Source: Austwickia chelonae | GTDB lineage: Bacteria; Actinomycetota; Actinomycetes; Actinomycetales; Dermatophilaceae | Assembly (NCBI RefSeq): GCF_003391095.1 | Contig: NZ_CP031447.1 | Span: forward strand, 1,922,001-1,986,000 | DNA: 64,000 nucleotides | Direction: 5' to 3' | Shown: positions 8,576-17,544 of the stretch, one piece after another | How the letters are laid out: every line of letters begins with the position of its first letter | Position numbering within the stretch: the stretch's first letter is position 1 | Program-made: the position numbers and the translations under genes | Notes under the pieces: model-generated | Told to the model about the DNA's origin: nothing | Database searches by the model: none | The model's input: the letters and a program-made list of their open reading frames with translations, nothing else

Positions 8576-9268
8576 TCACCGGGAACCGCCCCCGTAAACC
8601 CCTCGGTCCTGGTCTCGGACAAGCGCTCCACGATCGAGCTCCAACACCCGTTTGCGCAGCTGGTTGACGATCTCGTCGTCATGGGTGGCCATCACGACCG
8701 TCGTACCGGAACGATTGATCTCGTCAAGCAGCGAAACAATGTCCAGACTCGTCGTCGGATCCAAGTTCCCGGTGGGCTCGTCCGCCAACACCAAGGTCGG
8801 TTTCTTCACCACGGCACGGGCGATCGCGACACGTTGCTGCTCCCCGCCGGACAGTTCGTGCGGGAGCCGCTTGTGCATCGCCGACAACCCCACCAGCTCC
8901 AGCGCTTCAGGGACCCGACGCCTCACGTCCTCCCGACGCACACCCAGAACGTGCATGACATAGGCAACGTTCTGGTAGACGGTCTTGTCGGGAAGCAGTC
9001 GGAAGTCCTGGAACACCATGCCGATATCACGACGCAGCGACGGGACATGTCGCCTACGCAGGGTATGCAGATCACGTCCGGTGACCCGGATGGTGCCCGA
9101 CGAGGGTTTCTCCTCACAGAGGATCAACCGCATGAGAGTGGACTTCCCCGACCCTGAGGCACCGACCAGGAAGACGAACTCCCCTTTCTCGATCCTCAAG
9201 GTCACATCCATGAGTGCAGGGCTCTGTTGGCGTCCATAGACCTTGGAGACGCCGGCGAAGTCGATCAT
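8576..9268 (-). CDS. ftsE: Cell division ATP-binding protein FtsE
   Basis: This 230-residue ABC ATPase has Walker [11 protein letters not shown]-loop [10 protein letters not shown], signature [14 protein letters not shown], Walker [13 protein letters not shown] and switch His in [20 protein letters not shown] at the start and [22 protein letters not shown] are typical of FtsE. The ATG at 9268 has AAGGA 11 nt upstream and gives the usual length; another ATG nine codons upstream lacks a visible site. The ftsX start lies 76 bp downstream, so the two form an operon. Confidence 0.95.
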   Translation of the reverse strand: MIDFAGVSKVYGRQQSPALMDVTLRIEKGEFVFLVGASGSGKSTLMRLILCEEKPSSGTIRVTGRDLHTLRRRHVPSLRRDIGMVFQDFRLLPDKTVYQNVAYVMHVLGVRREDVRRRVPEALELVGLSAMHKRLPHELSGGEQQRVAIARAVVKKPTLVLADEPTGNLDPTTSLDIVSLLDEINRSGTTVVMATHDDEIVNQLRKRVLELDRGALVRDQDRGVYGGGSR

Positions 9269-9635
9269 GTGCTGAGGTGTCCTTGTTCGAATCATTCGGA
9301 GCAGGTAGGGGTTCCGGCGATCCGAGTCGGTCGCCCAGTGCGCCCGGCCAGACTACGGCGAGAAGACGCCGCGACAGGGGATCCACGGACAGGCGGCGTT
9401 GCGCACCCGCCACCACCACAGATGCTCGCGCCATGAACGGTGAACGCCCCACAGCTTCCCGAAGATCCGGAACGGTTCCTACCAGCGGACAGCTCCTCTC
9501 CGACATCACCCTGATTCTCGACATGCGAGACAAAATATGTCTCATCGTGAAAATGAGACGCCTCCGACGATGACCAAGGTCCCCAAAACATGGCGAGTCA
9601 TCGAAAGCTCGTGACCTGAATGGAAGGATGACCCC
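9269..9635. other. Divergent control region between ftsE and the transcarboxylase operon
   Basis: This 367-bp stretch has no supported gene. It must carry the ftsEX promoter (minus strand) and the transcarboxylase promoter (plus strand). Its notable content is the paired palindrome at 9527-9559. Confidence 0.55.
9527..9559. promoter_or_regulatory. Overlapping inverted repeats upstream of the 5S gene (candidate operator)
   Basis: GAGAC (9527-9531) pairs with GTCTC (9539-9543) across an AT-only-rich spacer. The same GTCTCAT (9539-9545) also pairs with ATGAGAC (9553-9559). The two hairpins are mutually exclusive because they share the middle arm. The position, 77 bp before the 5S start in an AT-rich patch, fits an operator or an attenuator-like switch; the bound factor is unknown. 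Confidence 0.5.
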
Positions 9636-11132
9636 ATGACGCGACAGATCGGTGTGACAGAGCTCGCCCTCCGGGACGCGCACCAGAGCCTGATGGCGAC
9701 TCGCATGGCCATGGAAGACATGGTCGATGCCTGCGCCGACATCGACCAGGCCGGGTACTGGAGTGTGGAATGTTGGGGCGGGGCAACCTTCGACGCCTGC
9801 ATCCGCTTCCTCAACGAAGACCCGTGGGAACGCTTGAGGACCTTCCGCAAACTCATGCCCAACAGCAAGCTGCAGATGCTGCTCCGCGGGCAGAACCTCC
9901 TGGGATATCGCCACTACGGTGACGATGTCGTCGACCACTTCGTGGAGAAGGCCGCCGAAAACGGCATGGACGTCTTCCGGGTCTTCGACGCCCTCAACGA
10001 CCCCCGCAACCTCGAACGAGCGATGGCTGCGGTCAAGAAAACCGGCAAGCACGCCCAAGGCACCATCTGCTACACCACCAGCCCGCTGCACAACGTCGAG
10101 GGATACGTTCAGCTCGCCCGCGAACTGCGCGACATGGGCGCCGACTCCCTGGCGCTGAAGGACATGGCCGCGCTGCTCAAGCCGCAGCCCGCCTACGACA
10201 TCGTCAAGGCCATCAAGGCCGAGATGCCGGACATGCAGATCAACATCCACTGCCATGCCACCACCGGCGTCACCCTCGTCTCCCTGATGAAGGGTATCGA
10301 GGCCGGTGCGGATGTGGTCGACGCAGCGATCAGCTCCCTCTCCCTGGGCCCGGGGCACAACCCGACCGAATCCGTCCAGGAGATGCTCGAAGGCACCGGC
10401 TACATCGCGGACCTCGACAAGGAACTGCTGCGCCGGATCAAGGATCACTTCGCAGAGGTCAAGCCGAAGTACCAGCACTTCATGTCGTCCTTCAACGTCG
10501 AGACCGACATCTTCGACAGCCAGATCCCCGGCGGCATGATCTCCAACATGGAGTCCCAGCTGAAGCAGCAGGGCGCAGGTGACAAACTCCGCGAAGTCCT
10601 CGAAGAGGTCCCGCGAGTCCGCGAAGCAGCCGGATTCCCTCCTCTGGTCACCCCATCCAGCCAGATCGTCGGCACCCAGGCCGTCTTCAACGTCCTCATG
10701 GGTGAGTACAAGGTACTCACCGCCGAATTCGCCGACCTGATGCTCGGCTACTACGGCCACACCCTGGGTGATTACGACCCCGCGGTCGTCGAGAAGGCCA
10801 AGGCCCAGACCGGCAAGGAGCCGATCGAGGTCCGCCCCGCCGACCTGATTCCCGCCGAGTGGGACGCCCTGAAGGAAGAGGCAGCCGGCGTCGAAGGATT
10901 CGACGGCACCGACGAAGACGTCCTGACCTACGCCATGTTCCCCAAGGTGGCGCCCGGGTTCTTCAAGACCCGCCCCGAAGGACCCAAGTCGGTCGCCAAG
11001 GACCCCGCCGAGATCGAGGCCGAGAAGCTGGCAGCGGCCGGTGACGGCAAGACCGGCCCCGTCCGCGGGCCCATCAAGTACGAGATCACCGTCGACGGCC
11101 GCAAGCACTCCGTCGGCGTCAAGCCCGCCTGA
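9636..11132 (+). CDS. Methylmalonyl-CoA carboxytransferase 5S subunit (pyruvate/oxaloacetate half)
   Basis: This 498-residue protein closely follows Propionibacterium transcarboxylase 5S, with near-identical blocks such as LRDAHQSLMATRMAMEDMV, YWSVECWGGATFD, RGQNLLGYRHY and VFRVFDALNDPRN. Active-site features of the biotin-dependent pyruvate carboxyl-transfer barrel are present: the metal Asp in LRDAH, the carbamylated Lys in ALKDMAALL and the metal His pair in IHCHATTG. It moves a carboxyl group from carboxybiotin to pyruvate, giving oxaloacetate, or the reverse. It lacks its own biotin domain, so it needs the 1.3S protein encoded by the last gene. It is first of four genes; the 12S gene starts 34 bp on. 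Confidence 0.95.
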   Translation: MTRQIGVTELALRDAHQSLMATRMAMEDMVDACADIDQAGYWSVECWGGATFDACIRFLNEDPWERLRTFRKLMPNSKLQMLLRGQNLLGYRHYGDDVVDHFVEKAAENGMDVFRVFDALNDPRNLERAMAAVKKTGKHAQGTICYTTSPLHNVEGYVQLARELRDMGADSLALKDMAALLKPQPAYDIVKAIKAEMPDMQINIHCHATTGVTLVSLMKGIEAGADVVDAAISSLSLGPGHNPTESVQEMLEGTGYIADLDKELLRRIKDHFAEVKPKYQHFMSSFNVETDIFDSQIPGGMISNMESQLKQQGAGDKLREVLEEVPRVREAAGFPPLVTPSSQIVGTQAVFNVLMGEYKVLTAEFADLMLGYYGHTLGDYDPAVVEKAKAQTGKEPIEVRPADLIPAEWDALKEEAAGVEGFDGTDEDVLTYAMFPKVAPGFFKTRPEGPKSVAKDPAEIEAEKLAAAGDGKTGPVRGPIKYEITVDGRKHSVGVKPA

Positions 11133-11166
11133 GCACCCTCGATCCATCAACGGAGGAACACCGACC

Positions 11167-12723
11167 ATGGCTACTCCCAAGACCATGCAGGACCGCATCG
11201 AGGAGCTGCGCCAGCGGCGTGCTGAAGTCGAAGCTGGCGGTGGCGAGAAACGCCACGCCAAGCAGCACGAAGCCGGAAAGATGACGGCTCGCGAGCGTAT
11301 CAACGACCTGCTCGACCCCGGCAGCTTCGAAGAGATCGGTCTCTTCGCACAACACCGCACCACCCTCTTCGGCATGGACAAGGCCGTCATGCCCGCCGAT
11401 GGTGTCGTCACCGGCACCGGCAGCGTCCTCGGCCGCCCCGTCCACTTCGCCAGCCAGGACTTCTCCGTGGCCGGTGGATCCGCCGGGGAGATGCACTCCA
11501 CGAAGGTCGCCAACTCCCTGCACTCCGCATTGGAGAATGGCACCCCCTTCATCTTCATCAACGACTCCGGCGGCGCCCGCGTCCAGGAGGGTATCGACTC
11601 TCTCTCGGGCTACGGCAAGGTGTTCTTCCAGAACGTCGCGCTCTCCGGCGTGGTCCCCCAGATCTCGATCATCGCCGGACCGTGCGCCGGTGGCGCGGTC
11701 TACTCCCCCGCCTTGACCGACTTCATCATCCAGACACAGGCCTCCCGGATGTTCATCACCGGGCCCGATGTCATCAAGCAGGTCACCGGCGAGCAGGTCA
11801 GCGCCGAAGACCTCGGCGGGCCGGCCGCGCACATGGCCCGCTCCGGGGTGACCCACTTCGTCGCCGACAACGACGAGCAGGCCATGCTGATCGCGAAGAA
11901 ACTGCTCAGCTTCCTGCCCAGCAACAACACCGAAGAACCGCCCTTCGTCGAGGGCTACGACACCGTCGAGCCCGACGAGTCGTTGAACACGATCATCCCT
12001 GAAGACCCCAAGAAGGCGTACGACGTCCGTGAGGTCATCACCAAGCTCGTCGACGCCGGAGACTTCCTGGAGGTCCAGGCCGGCTACGCGATGAACATCG
12101 TGATCGGATTCGGCCGGATCACCGGTCGCACTGTCGGCTTCATCGCCAACCAGTGCAACCAGATGTCCGGTGTCCTCGACATCAACTCCTCGGACAAGGC
12201 CGCCCGGTTCATCCGCTTCTGCAATGCCTTCAACATTCCCGTGGTGAACCTGGTCGACGTGCCCGGCTTCCTCCCCGGAACCCAGCAGGAGTACGGCGGC
12301 ATCATCCGCCATGGCGCGAAGATGCTCTTCGCCTACTCCTCGGCCACCGTGCCGAAGATCACCGTCGTGCTCCGCAAGGCGTACGGTGGCGCCTACCTGG
12401 CCATGTGTTCCAAGGACCTGGGCGCCGACCGTGTCTTCGCCTGGCCCACCGCCGAGATCGCCGTCATGGGTGCCGAGGGTGCTGCAGGCGTCGTCTTCCG
12501 TCGGGAGATCGCCGCTGCGGAAGACCCGGAAGCCAAACGCGCCGAGTTGGTCTCGCTCTACCGTGAAGCGTTCAGCACCCCGTACGTTTCTGCGGCACGC
12601 GGGCTCGTCGATGACATCATCGAGCCGGCCGAGACGCGGATGTACCTCGCTCGTGCGCTGGAAGCGCTGCAGAACAAGCGCGATCAGCGTCCGCCGAAGA
12701 AGCACGGACTCATCCCGCTCTGA
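11167..12723 (+). CDS. Methylmalonyl-CoA carboxytransferase 12S subunit (acyl-CoA half)
   Basis: This 518-residue carboxyltransferase belongs to the propionyl/methylmalonyl-CoA carboxylase beta family. It shows HRTTLFGMDKAVMPADGVVTG, DFSVAGGSAGEMHSTKV, two oxyanion-type Gly-Ala blocks (SGGARVQEGIDSL and GPCAGGAVYSPALTDF; later RKAYGGAYLAM) and the ending PPKKHG. The ATG at 11167 follows GGAGGA at the right distance. Together with 5S, the operon context indicates the 12S core of transcarboxylase, which exchanges carboxyl between methylmalonyl-CoA and biotin. By itself it could equally serve a propionyl-CoA carboxylase. Confidence 0.93.
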   Translation: MATPKTMQDRIEELRQRRAEVEAGGGEKRHAKQHEAGKMTARERINDLLDPGSFEEIGLFAQHRTTLFGMDKAVMPADGVVTGTGSVLGRPVHFASQDFSVAGGSAGEMHSTKVANSLHSALENGTPFIFINDSGGARVQEGIDSLSGYGKVFFQNVALSGVVPQISIIAGPCAGGAVYSPALTDFIIQTQASRMFITGPDVIKQVTGEQVSAEDLGGPAAHMARSGVTHFVADNDEQAMLIAKKLLSFLPSNNTEEPPFVEGYDTVEPDESLNTIIPEDPKKAYDVREVITKLVDAGDFLEVQAGYAMNIVIGFGRITGRTVGFIANQCNQMSGVLDINSSDKAARFIRFCNAFNIPVVNLVDVPGFLPGTQQEYGGIIRHGAKMLFAYSSATVPKITVVLRKAYGGAYLAMCSKDLGADRVFAWPTAEIAVMGAEGAAGVVFRREIAAAEDPEAKRAELVSLYREAFSTPYVSAARGLVDDIIEPAETRMYLARALEALQNKRDQRPPKKHGLIPL

Positions 12724-12754
12724 TCGAGCCTTACCAACCCAGGAAGGAAACGTC

Positions 12755-13039
12755 ATGAGCGAAGTCACCGGCGAGCAGATCGCCGAGTTGATCGAGGCCG
12801 TCAAGGGATTGACCGCCCGCGTCGAAGCTCTGGAAGACAGGTTCGAACAATTCCACCCCACCGGTGAGCTGCCTGAGGAGGTCGTCCTCGCCATCAGTGC
12901 CGCTTGTGCGGCCTACCTCGGCCACCGTGCGAAGGTGAAGCAGGTCCGCCTGCGCCGCCACACCACGTGGGCCAAGCAGGGACGCTCCGATGTCCAGCAC
13001 TCACACGTCATTACGCACACCCCCCGGATGAGCCGGTAG
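12755..13039 (+). CDS. Small accessory protein of the transcarboxylase operon (unknown function)
   Basis: This 94-residue soluble protein starts with an ATG after AGGAAGGAA. An N-terminal amphipathic helix or coiled coil (IAELIEAVKGLTARVEALEDRFEQ) precedes a conserved-looking C-terminal part: EVVLAISAACAAYLGHRAKVKQVR, HTTWAKQGRSDVQHSH. The pattern of an Ala-rich helix, then Gly, then a basic strand, then W-x-x-x-GR resembles the C-terminal part of small gamma/epsilon-type subunits of acyl-CoA carboxylases and decarboxylases. This is inference. It sits 31 bp after 12S and 12 bp before the biotin subunit, so it probably belongs to the complex. Confidence 0.72.
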   Translation: MSEVTGEQIAELIEAVKGLTARVEALEDRFEQFHPTGELPEEVVLAISAACAAYLGHRAKVKQVRLRRHTTWAKQGRSDVQHSHVITHTPRMSR

Positions 13040-13051
13040 GAGAGGCAGATC

Positions 13052-13414
13052 ATGAAACTCAAGGTGACCGTCAACGGCATCGAGTACGACGTCGACGTCG
13101 AGGTCGAAGAGGATCCGCTGCCCACTCTCGGGTCGATCATGGTGGGGAGCACCTCCGCCTACGGTGTCACGCCCACCGCGGCGAAGACGCCGGCGTCCAG
13201 CACGAACGGGTTGACCGCACCCATCTCCGGAACGGTCGTGAAGATCCTGGTGGACGAGGGCGCCGAGGTGAAGGGCGGCGAGACCCTGATGGTCCTCGAA
13301 GCCATGAAGATGGAGACCGAGATCACTGCGCCGAGCGATGGGACCGTCGCGGCCATCGATGTGGCTGTCGGTGAAGCGGTCCAGGGCGGCCAGGTCCTGA
13401 TCGAATGGGCGTGA
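13052..13414 (+). CDS. Methylmalonyl-CoA carboxytransferase 1.3S biotin carboxyl carrier subunit
   Basis: This 120-residue biotinyl protein opens MKLKVTVNG and YDVDVEVEE, which is the 1.3S N-terminal sequence type that holds the 5S and 12S subunits together. An Ala/Thr/Ser linker leads to the biotinyl domain [20 protein letters not shown], with the biotin-accepting Lys86 in EAMKMETEI. The linker is shorter and less Ala/Gly-rich than in Propionibacterium 1.3S. It is the last gene of the operon and is followed by a strong terminator. It carries carboxyl groups between the 12S and 5S sites. Confidence 0.95.
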   Translation: MKLKVTVNGIEYDVDVEVEEDPLPTLGSIMVGSTSAYGVTPTAAKTPASSTNGLTAPISGTVVKILVDEGAEVKGGETLMVLEAMKMETEITAPSDGTVAAIDVAVGEAVQGGQVLIEWA

Positions 13415-13440
13415 TCGTCCTGAGCTGATCCAGCTCAACA

Positions 13441-13500
13441 GACAGCGGTGGAGGGGGTGTCCCGACCGGGACACCCCCTCCACCGCTGTCTACGGTTTTT
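13441..13500 (+). terminator. Strong intrinsic terminator of the transcarboxylase operon
   Basis: A perfect 23-bp stem (13441-13463 with 13468-13490) with a 4-nt loop is followed within a few bases by five T at 13496-13500. It lies 27 bp after the 1.3S stop and could also limit read-through from the convergent CPBP gene. Confidence 0.95.
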
Positions 13501-13510
13501 CAGCCCGATC

Positions 13511-14428
13511 TCACAGCGCGACGGCGCGACGCGCTGCACGGTCGCGGCGGTAGGCCCGATAAGCGATGGCTGTTCCAGCTGCCAGCACCAGCGTGGTGAT
13601 CAAGCTGCCTTCAGCACCGAAAGCACCCCCGGTCAGCAAGTCACTGGCTCCTTCAGTCGGGCGGAATTGCAGAAAAGCGGTCTGGATCTCTTGCCCGGAG
13701 ACCTTCGACCCCCAGAAGTTACCCAGTGACCAGTTCCAGAAGCCGTGGAAGGCGCAGACCCCCCACAAGCTGTTCTCCGCCAGCGCCCAGAATCCCAGGA
13801 AGACCCCGACCAGGATCAGGTTGACCAACGGGATCAATCCGACGCCGGGGTTGGCACCGTGCATCAAGGAGAAGTAGATGGTCTGGACGGTCATCGCGAT
13901 CGGGACACCCCATTTGAGGGCGACGCCCTGCAGGACCAGGCCACGTCCGAAAATCTCTTCGGTGCTTCCCTGGATCAGGAAGCCGATGAGGAGGAGACCA
14001 GTCGGGAGCAATGCCGAGAAATTCGCCGAGCCGAAGGTCGCCTGCCCCACGAGCGCTGTGGAAAGGACCACAACGGAAGTCATCGCGATCCCGATGAGCA
14101 TGCCTCGCCCGATCCGGTAGCCCACCTGATCGTTCCAGAACCCCAGGTTGATGAACGAGCGCCGCTCACGATATTTCATCCACAGGAAGAGTGCTGCGGC
14201 TCCGAAGGCAAAGGTGTAAGTACCTGCGAACTGTGCCGCGAAGTTCTGCGATCCACCGGAGTCGCCCTTGCCGACCCCGGTCATCACGCTGATGACTCCT
14301 CCGAAGAGCCCGATTGCGGCCATCAGGAGAACAACGCCGAGCACGACCGAGAGAACAGGCCCGGTGGGGCGTTCGGCCGTGCTCATCTGCTCCTCGAGCA
14401 GAGGGGATTGGGGACGTCGTCGAGACAT
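13511..14428 (-). CDS. CPBP family intramembrane glutamic endopeptidase
   Basis: This membrane protein of about 305 residues has roughly eight hydrophobic segments and the CPBP (CAAX protease/bacteriocin-processing) motifs: EExxxR in STEEIFGRG, FxxxH in FSLMHG, and a second His in AFHGFWNWS. These are the catalytic residues of the family, so the enzyme is probably active. Substrates of actinobacterial members are unknown. The ATG at 14428 has GGAGA 10 nt upstream; another ATG at 14386 is too close to its GAGGAG. It is a single gene between two convergent or tandem metabolic operons. Confidence 0.88.
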   Translation of the reverse strand: MSRRRPQSPLLEEQMSTAERPTGPVLSVVLGVVLLMAAIGLFGGVISVMTGVGKGDSGGSQNFAAQFAGTYTFAFGAAALFLWMKYRERRSFINLGFWNDQVGYRIGRGMLIGIAMTSVVVLSTALVGQATFGSANFSALLPTGLLLIGFLIQGSTEEIFGRGLVLQGVALKWGVPIAMTVQTIYFSLMHGANPGVGLIPLVNLILVGVFLGFWALAENSLWGVCAFHGFWNWSLGNFWGSKVSGQEIQTAFLQFRPTEGASDLLTGGAFGAEGSLITTLVLAAGTAIAYRAYRRDRAARRAVAL

Positions 14429-14563
14429 GAGGGATCTCCGATAGTTCGATGAGGCGCTCTTCCGCGCCGGTCCACAGAAGAACAACGCACAACAACGCCG
14501 CTAGTTCCTATATGACCTGATGATACGCTGTGACTTTGCCGAAGATCAGCTGGTGCCAGGCCC

Positions 14564-15712
14564 TCACCACTCGGCGAACTCTCCCGTCGGGTGACGCCAG
14601 ATCGGGCCACGCCATGAATGGCCCCGCTCCGCAGCCCTCCGCACAGCCGATTCATCCACGTCGATGCCCAACCCCGGAGCCGTCGTCCTCTCCACATACC
14701 CATTGCGATGCTGCACCACCGAGGCATCCAACAGATAGTCGAACAGATCCGCATCGGCGTTGTAGTGGATACCCAGGCTCTGCTCCTGGATCAGATGGTT
14801 CTGGGTAGCGAAACCGACCTGCAGGCAAGCAGCGAAGGCCAAGGGCCCGAGCGGACAGTGCGGCGCCAGGAAGGCATCGAAAGTCTCTGCCAGCGCTGCA
14901 ACCTTCCGGACCTCGGTGATACCGCCGGCATGGGACAGGTCCGGTTGGACCACGGCAACCCCCGCTTGCAGCACCGGCAGGAATTCCTGCCTGCAGTAGA
15001 GCCGCTCCCCGGTGGCGACAGGGGTGCTCGTCGTCTCCACGAATCGACCGATGAGATGCTGGTTCTCCGGGGTGGTGGGTTCCTCCAGGAAAAGCGGACG
15101 CAGCGGTTCGAGAAGGGGCGCCACCCGGCGGGAACTGGCCAGGGAGAAGCGTCCATGGAAATCGACCGCGACATCACGATGGTCACCGAGTACTTCACGG
15201 GCCACCGCCACCCGTGCGATGACACCGTCCAGTTCAGCGGCGCTCGCCAGCGGTGCGATGCGTCCGCTCGCATTCATCTTCACCGCAGTGAGTCCGTTGT
15301 CGACGGCTTGGGCGATAGAGTCACGTACTTGTGAGGGTTCGTCGCCACCGACCCAGCCATAGACGCGGATCCGGTCGCGTAGCGGTCCGCCGAGAAGCTG
15401 GTGGACCGGCGCATTCCAATGTTTTCCGGCGATATCCCACAGTGCTTGGTCGAGCCCGGCCACGGCGCTGGCAAGGATAGGTCCACCGCGGTAGAAGGAC
15501 CCTTTCGTCAGGACCTGCCAGTGGTCCTCGATCCGCAGGGCATCGGTACCGATCATCAGCTCGGAAAGTTGGTCGATCGCGGTGGCGACCGTCTCGCTAC
15601 GCCCTTCGCAGGTGGCTTCGCCCCAGCCGATCAGTCCACCTTCGGTTTCCACCCGGACGAACAGCCATCGAGGGGCCACGAGGAAGGTCTCGACACGGGA
15701 GATCGTGGTCAT
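14564..15712 (-). CDS. dgoD: D-galactonate dehydratase (enolase superfamily)
   Basis: This 382-residue protein follows DgoD along its length: APRWLFVRVETEGGLIGWGE, FYRGGPILASAVAGLDQALWDI, YGWVGGDEPSQV, the metal-site motifs DFHGRFS, EEPTTPEN and TGERLYCR, the LQPDLSHAGGITE-type motif (QPDLSHAGGITEVRK), and APHCPLGPLAFAACL and QEQSLGIHYN near the end. It should dehydrate D-galactonate to 2-keto-3-deoxygalactonate. The ATG at 15712 has GAGGACG 9 nt upstream. It is the last gene of a four-gene operon with a sugar ABC transporter. No kinase or aldolase for the next steps is nearby. Confidence 0.93.
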   Translation of the reverse strand: MTTISRVETFLVAPRWLFVRVETEGGLIGWGEATCEGRSETVATAIDQLSELMIGTDALRIEDHWQVLTKGSFYRGGPILASAVAGLDQALWDIAGKHWNAPVHQLLGGPLRDRIRVYGWVGGDEPSQVRDSIAQAVDNGLTAVKMNASGRIAPLASAAELDGVIARVAVAREVLGDHRDVAVDFHGRFSLASSRRVAPLLEPLRPLFLEEPTTPENQHLIGRFVETTSTPVATGERLYCRQEFLPVLQAGVAVVQPDLSHAGGITEVRKVAALAETFDAFLAPHCPLGPLAFAACLQVGFATQNHLIQEQSLGIHYNADADLFDYLLDASVVQHRNGYVERTTAPGLGIDVDESAVRRAAERGHSWRGPIWRHPTGEFAEW

Positions 15713-15729
15713 GTGGGTTCGTCCTCGTT

Positions 15730-16542
15730 TCAGCCTTTGGTGGCACCTGCGGTCAGACCGGACACGATGTGTTTCTGGGTGAACAGCGCGATGATCACGA
15801 TCGGGAGAGTCACGATGGTGGCTGCCGCCATGAGCCCGCCCCAGTCGGTCGAGGCGTAGCCGACGAAGTCGAAGATCGCGACGGGCAGGGTCTTCGTCCG
15901 CTGTCCGGAGAGCACCAGCGCGAACATGAAGTTGTTCCAGCTGAAGATGAAGGACAGGATTCCGGCGGTGGCCATCCCTGCTCTGGCCAGAGGCAGCGTG
16001 ATGCGCCAGAAGACCCCGATGTGGGTCAACCCGTCGACCAGTCCGGCTTCTTCCAGTTCGAGAGGGATGGATTCGAAGTAGCCGGTCATGATGTAGACGA
16101 TCAGGGGCAGGGCGACGAACATGTGCGAGAGGATCATCACGGTGTAGGTGTTGACCATCTGCAGGTTCGAGAAGACGTAGTACCAGGGGACGAGCAGCGA
16201 TACGCCGGGGATGATCCGGGCCATGAGGACGACCAGCGCTTCGCGGTGCATCGCGAAACGGGCCATCGCGTAGGCCGCGGGGACACCCAGGACCGAAGAG
16301 AACACTGTCGAGATCGCGGCGATGAGGAAGCTGTTCCAGATGAACGCGGTGTAGTCGGTCTGGTGCAGGACCTTGGTGTAGTTGTCGAGCGTCGGAGCGA
16401 AGGAGAAGGTCCGTTCCGCGTCGTGGATGTCGACGTTCGTCTTCAGCGAGGCCATCACCATCCAGAGCAGTGGGCCCACCAGGACGAGTACGACGAGGCA
16501 CAGTGCCAGGGCACGGAAGAGGCGATATCCGCGGCTGCTCAT
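15730..16542 (-). CDS. Sugar ABC transporter permease (MalG type)
   Basis: This 270-residue inner-membrane protein has six membrane helices and the cytoplasmic EAA loop EEAGLVDGLTHIGVFWRITLPLARAG, typical of carbohydrate uptake permeases of the MalG family. It ends QKHIVSGLTAGATKG, also common in this family. It starts right at the end of the MalF-type gene and is followed by dgoD, so the likely cargo is galactonate or a related sugar acid. That is inferred from context only. The ATPase subunit is not encoded here. Confidence 0.93.
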   Translation of the reverse strand: MSSRGYRLFRALALCLVVLVLVGPLLWMVMASLKTNVDIHDAERTFSFAPTLDNYTKVLHQTDYTAFIWNSFLIAAISTVFSSVLGVPAAYAMARFAMHREALVVLMARIIPGVSLLVPWYYVFSNLQMVNTYTVMILSHMFVALPLIVYIMTGYFESIPLELEEAGLVDGLTHIGVFWRITLPLARAGMATAGILSFIFSWNNFMFALVLSGQRTKTLPVAIFDFVGYASTDWGGLMAAATIVTLPIVIIALFTQKHIVSGLTAGATKG

Positions 16543-16543
16543 G

Positions 16544-17539
16544 TCAGCTGTCCGCCTTCCTGCGGGTGACCAGCCACATCGCGCCGACGATGATCAGGAA
16601 GAAGATCATCAGCACCGCACTGGATCTACCGTATTCGTTGTAGTCGAAGCTCAATCCGTAGGCATAGACGTTCAGGGTCTCGACCTCGTGGAAAGATCCG
16701 CCGCCCTTGCCCTTGGTGGCATAGAGGATGTCGAAGGTCTTCAGGGCGTCGATGCCACGGAGCAGGACACCCACGACGACCGTCGGCATCATCAGTGGCA
16801 AGGTGACATGCCAGAAACGCTGCCAGGCGTTCGCTCCGTCGATCTTGGCGGCCTCCTGGGGCTCCTCCGGGAGGCTGGTCAGGCCGGCCAGGAGGATCAG
16901 CACCATCATCGGTGTCCACTGCCAGATGTCGATGAGCATCGTGGTCGGTAACGCGGTGTGCTCCCCGGCCAGCCAGGACCCGGTCGGTAGCCCGAGTTGA
17001 CGGAGCGCGGTGTTGGCCAGACCGATGTTCGGGTCGAAGATCAGCCGCCACATCATGCCGACGGCGACCGGTGTCGCCACCAGAGGTAGCAGGATGGCGA
17101 CGCGGACGAAACGGTCTCCGGTGAAAGGCCGCCAGAGCAGCAGTGCGATGGCCATGCCCAGCAGCAACTCTGCGGCCAGCGTGACTCCGGTGAAGAGCGC
17201 CGTACGCCAGACCGCAGGCCAGAAGCGTGCAGTGTCGGTCAAAACACTCACATAGTTCTCGACCCCGACGAAGGTCGATTCAGCTCTCACCGACCCCTGG
17301 GCATCAGTGAGACTCAGGTAAATGGTCCAGGCCAGAGGGAAGACGATCAACCCGGCGACGAAGACCATCGCCGGCGCGGCAAAGAGCCATTGACGATGTT
17401 GGTTCGCCCACCGGGAGAGGGCCGAGTCGCCGACGTCGGTGGATAGGCCTGAGGACGCGGTGGGTCGGTCTACCTTCCGTGGCATCTCAGCTGTCGTAGC
17501 TGCCCCGGGCATCGGCGACGGGCGCTCTCCGGAGGTCAT
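16544..17539 (-). CDS. Sugar ABC transporter permease (MalF type)
   Basis: This 331-residue protein has a long polar N-terminus of about 50 residues, then six membrane helices and the EAA loop EAAKIDGANAWQRFWHVTLPLM. YLSLTDAQGS and FVGVENYVSVL are typical of the extracytoplasmic segment of MalF/UgpA-like subunits. It lies between the binding protein and the MalG-type gene with nearly no gap, and forms the transmembrane heterodimer with the latter. Confidence 0.93.
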   Translation of the reverse strand: MTSGERPSPMPGAATTAEMPRKVDRPTASSGLSTDVGDSALSRWANQHRQWLFAAPAMVFVAGLIVFPLAWTIYLSLTDAQGSVRAESTFVGVENYVSVLTDTARFWPAVWRTALFTGVTLAAELLLGMAIALLLWRPFTGDRFVRVAILLPLVATPVAVGMMWRLIFDPNIGLANTALRQLGLPTGSWLAGEHTALPTTMLIDIWQWTPMMVLILLAGLTSLPEEPQEAAKIDGANAWQRFWHVTLPLMMPTVVVGVLLRGIDALKTFDILYATKGKGGGSFHEVETLNVYAYGLSFDYNEYGRSSAVLMIFFLIIVGAMWLVTRRKADS

Positions 17540-17544
17540 CGGGT

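Noticed and set aside
9114-11561. 815-codon minus-strand frame opposite the 5S gene
   Set aside because: It is a codon-bias shadow of the 5S gene, which has strong homology on the plus strand.
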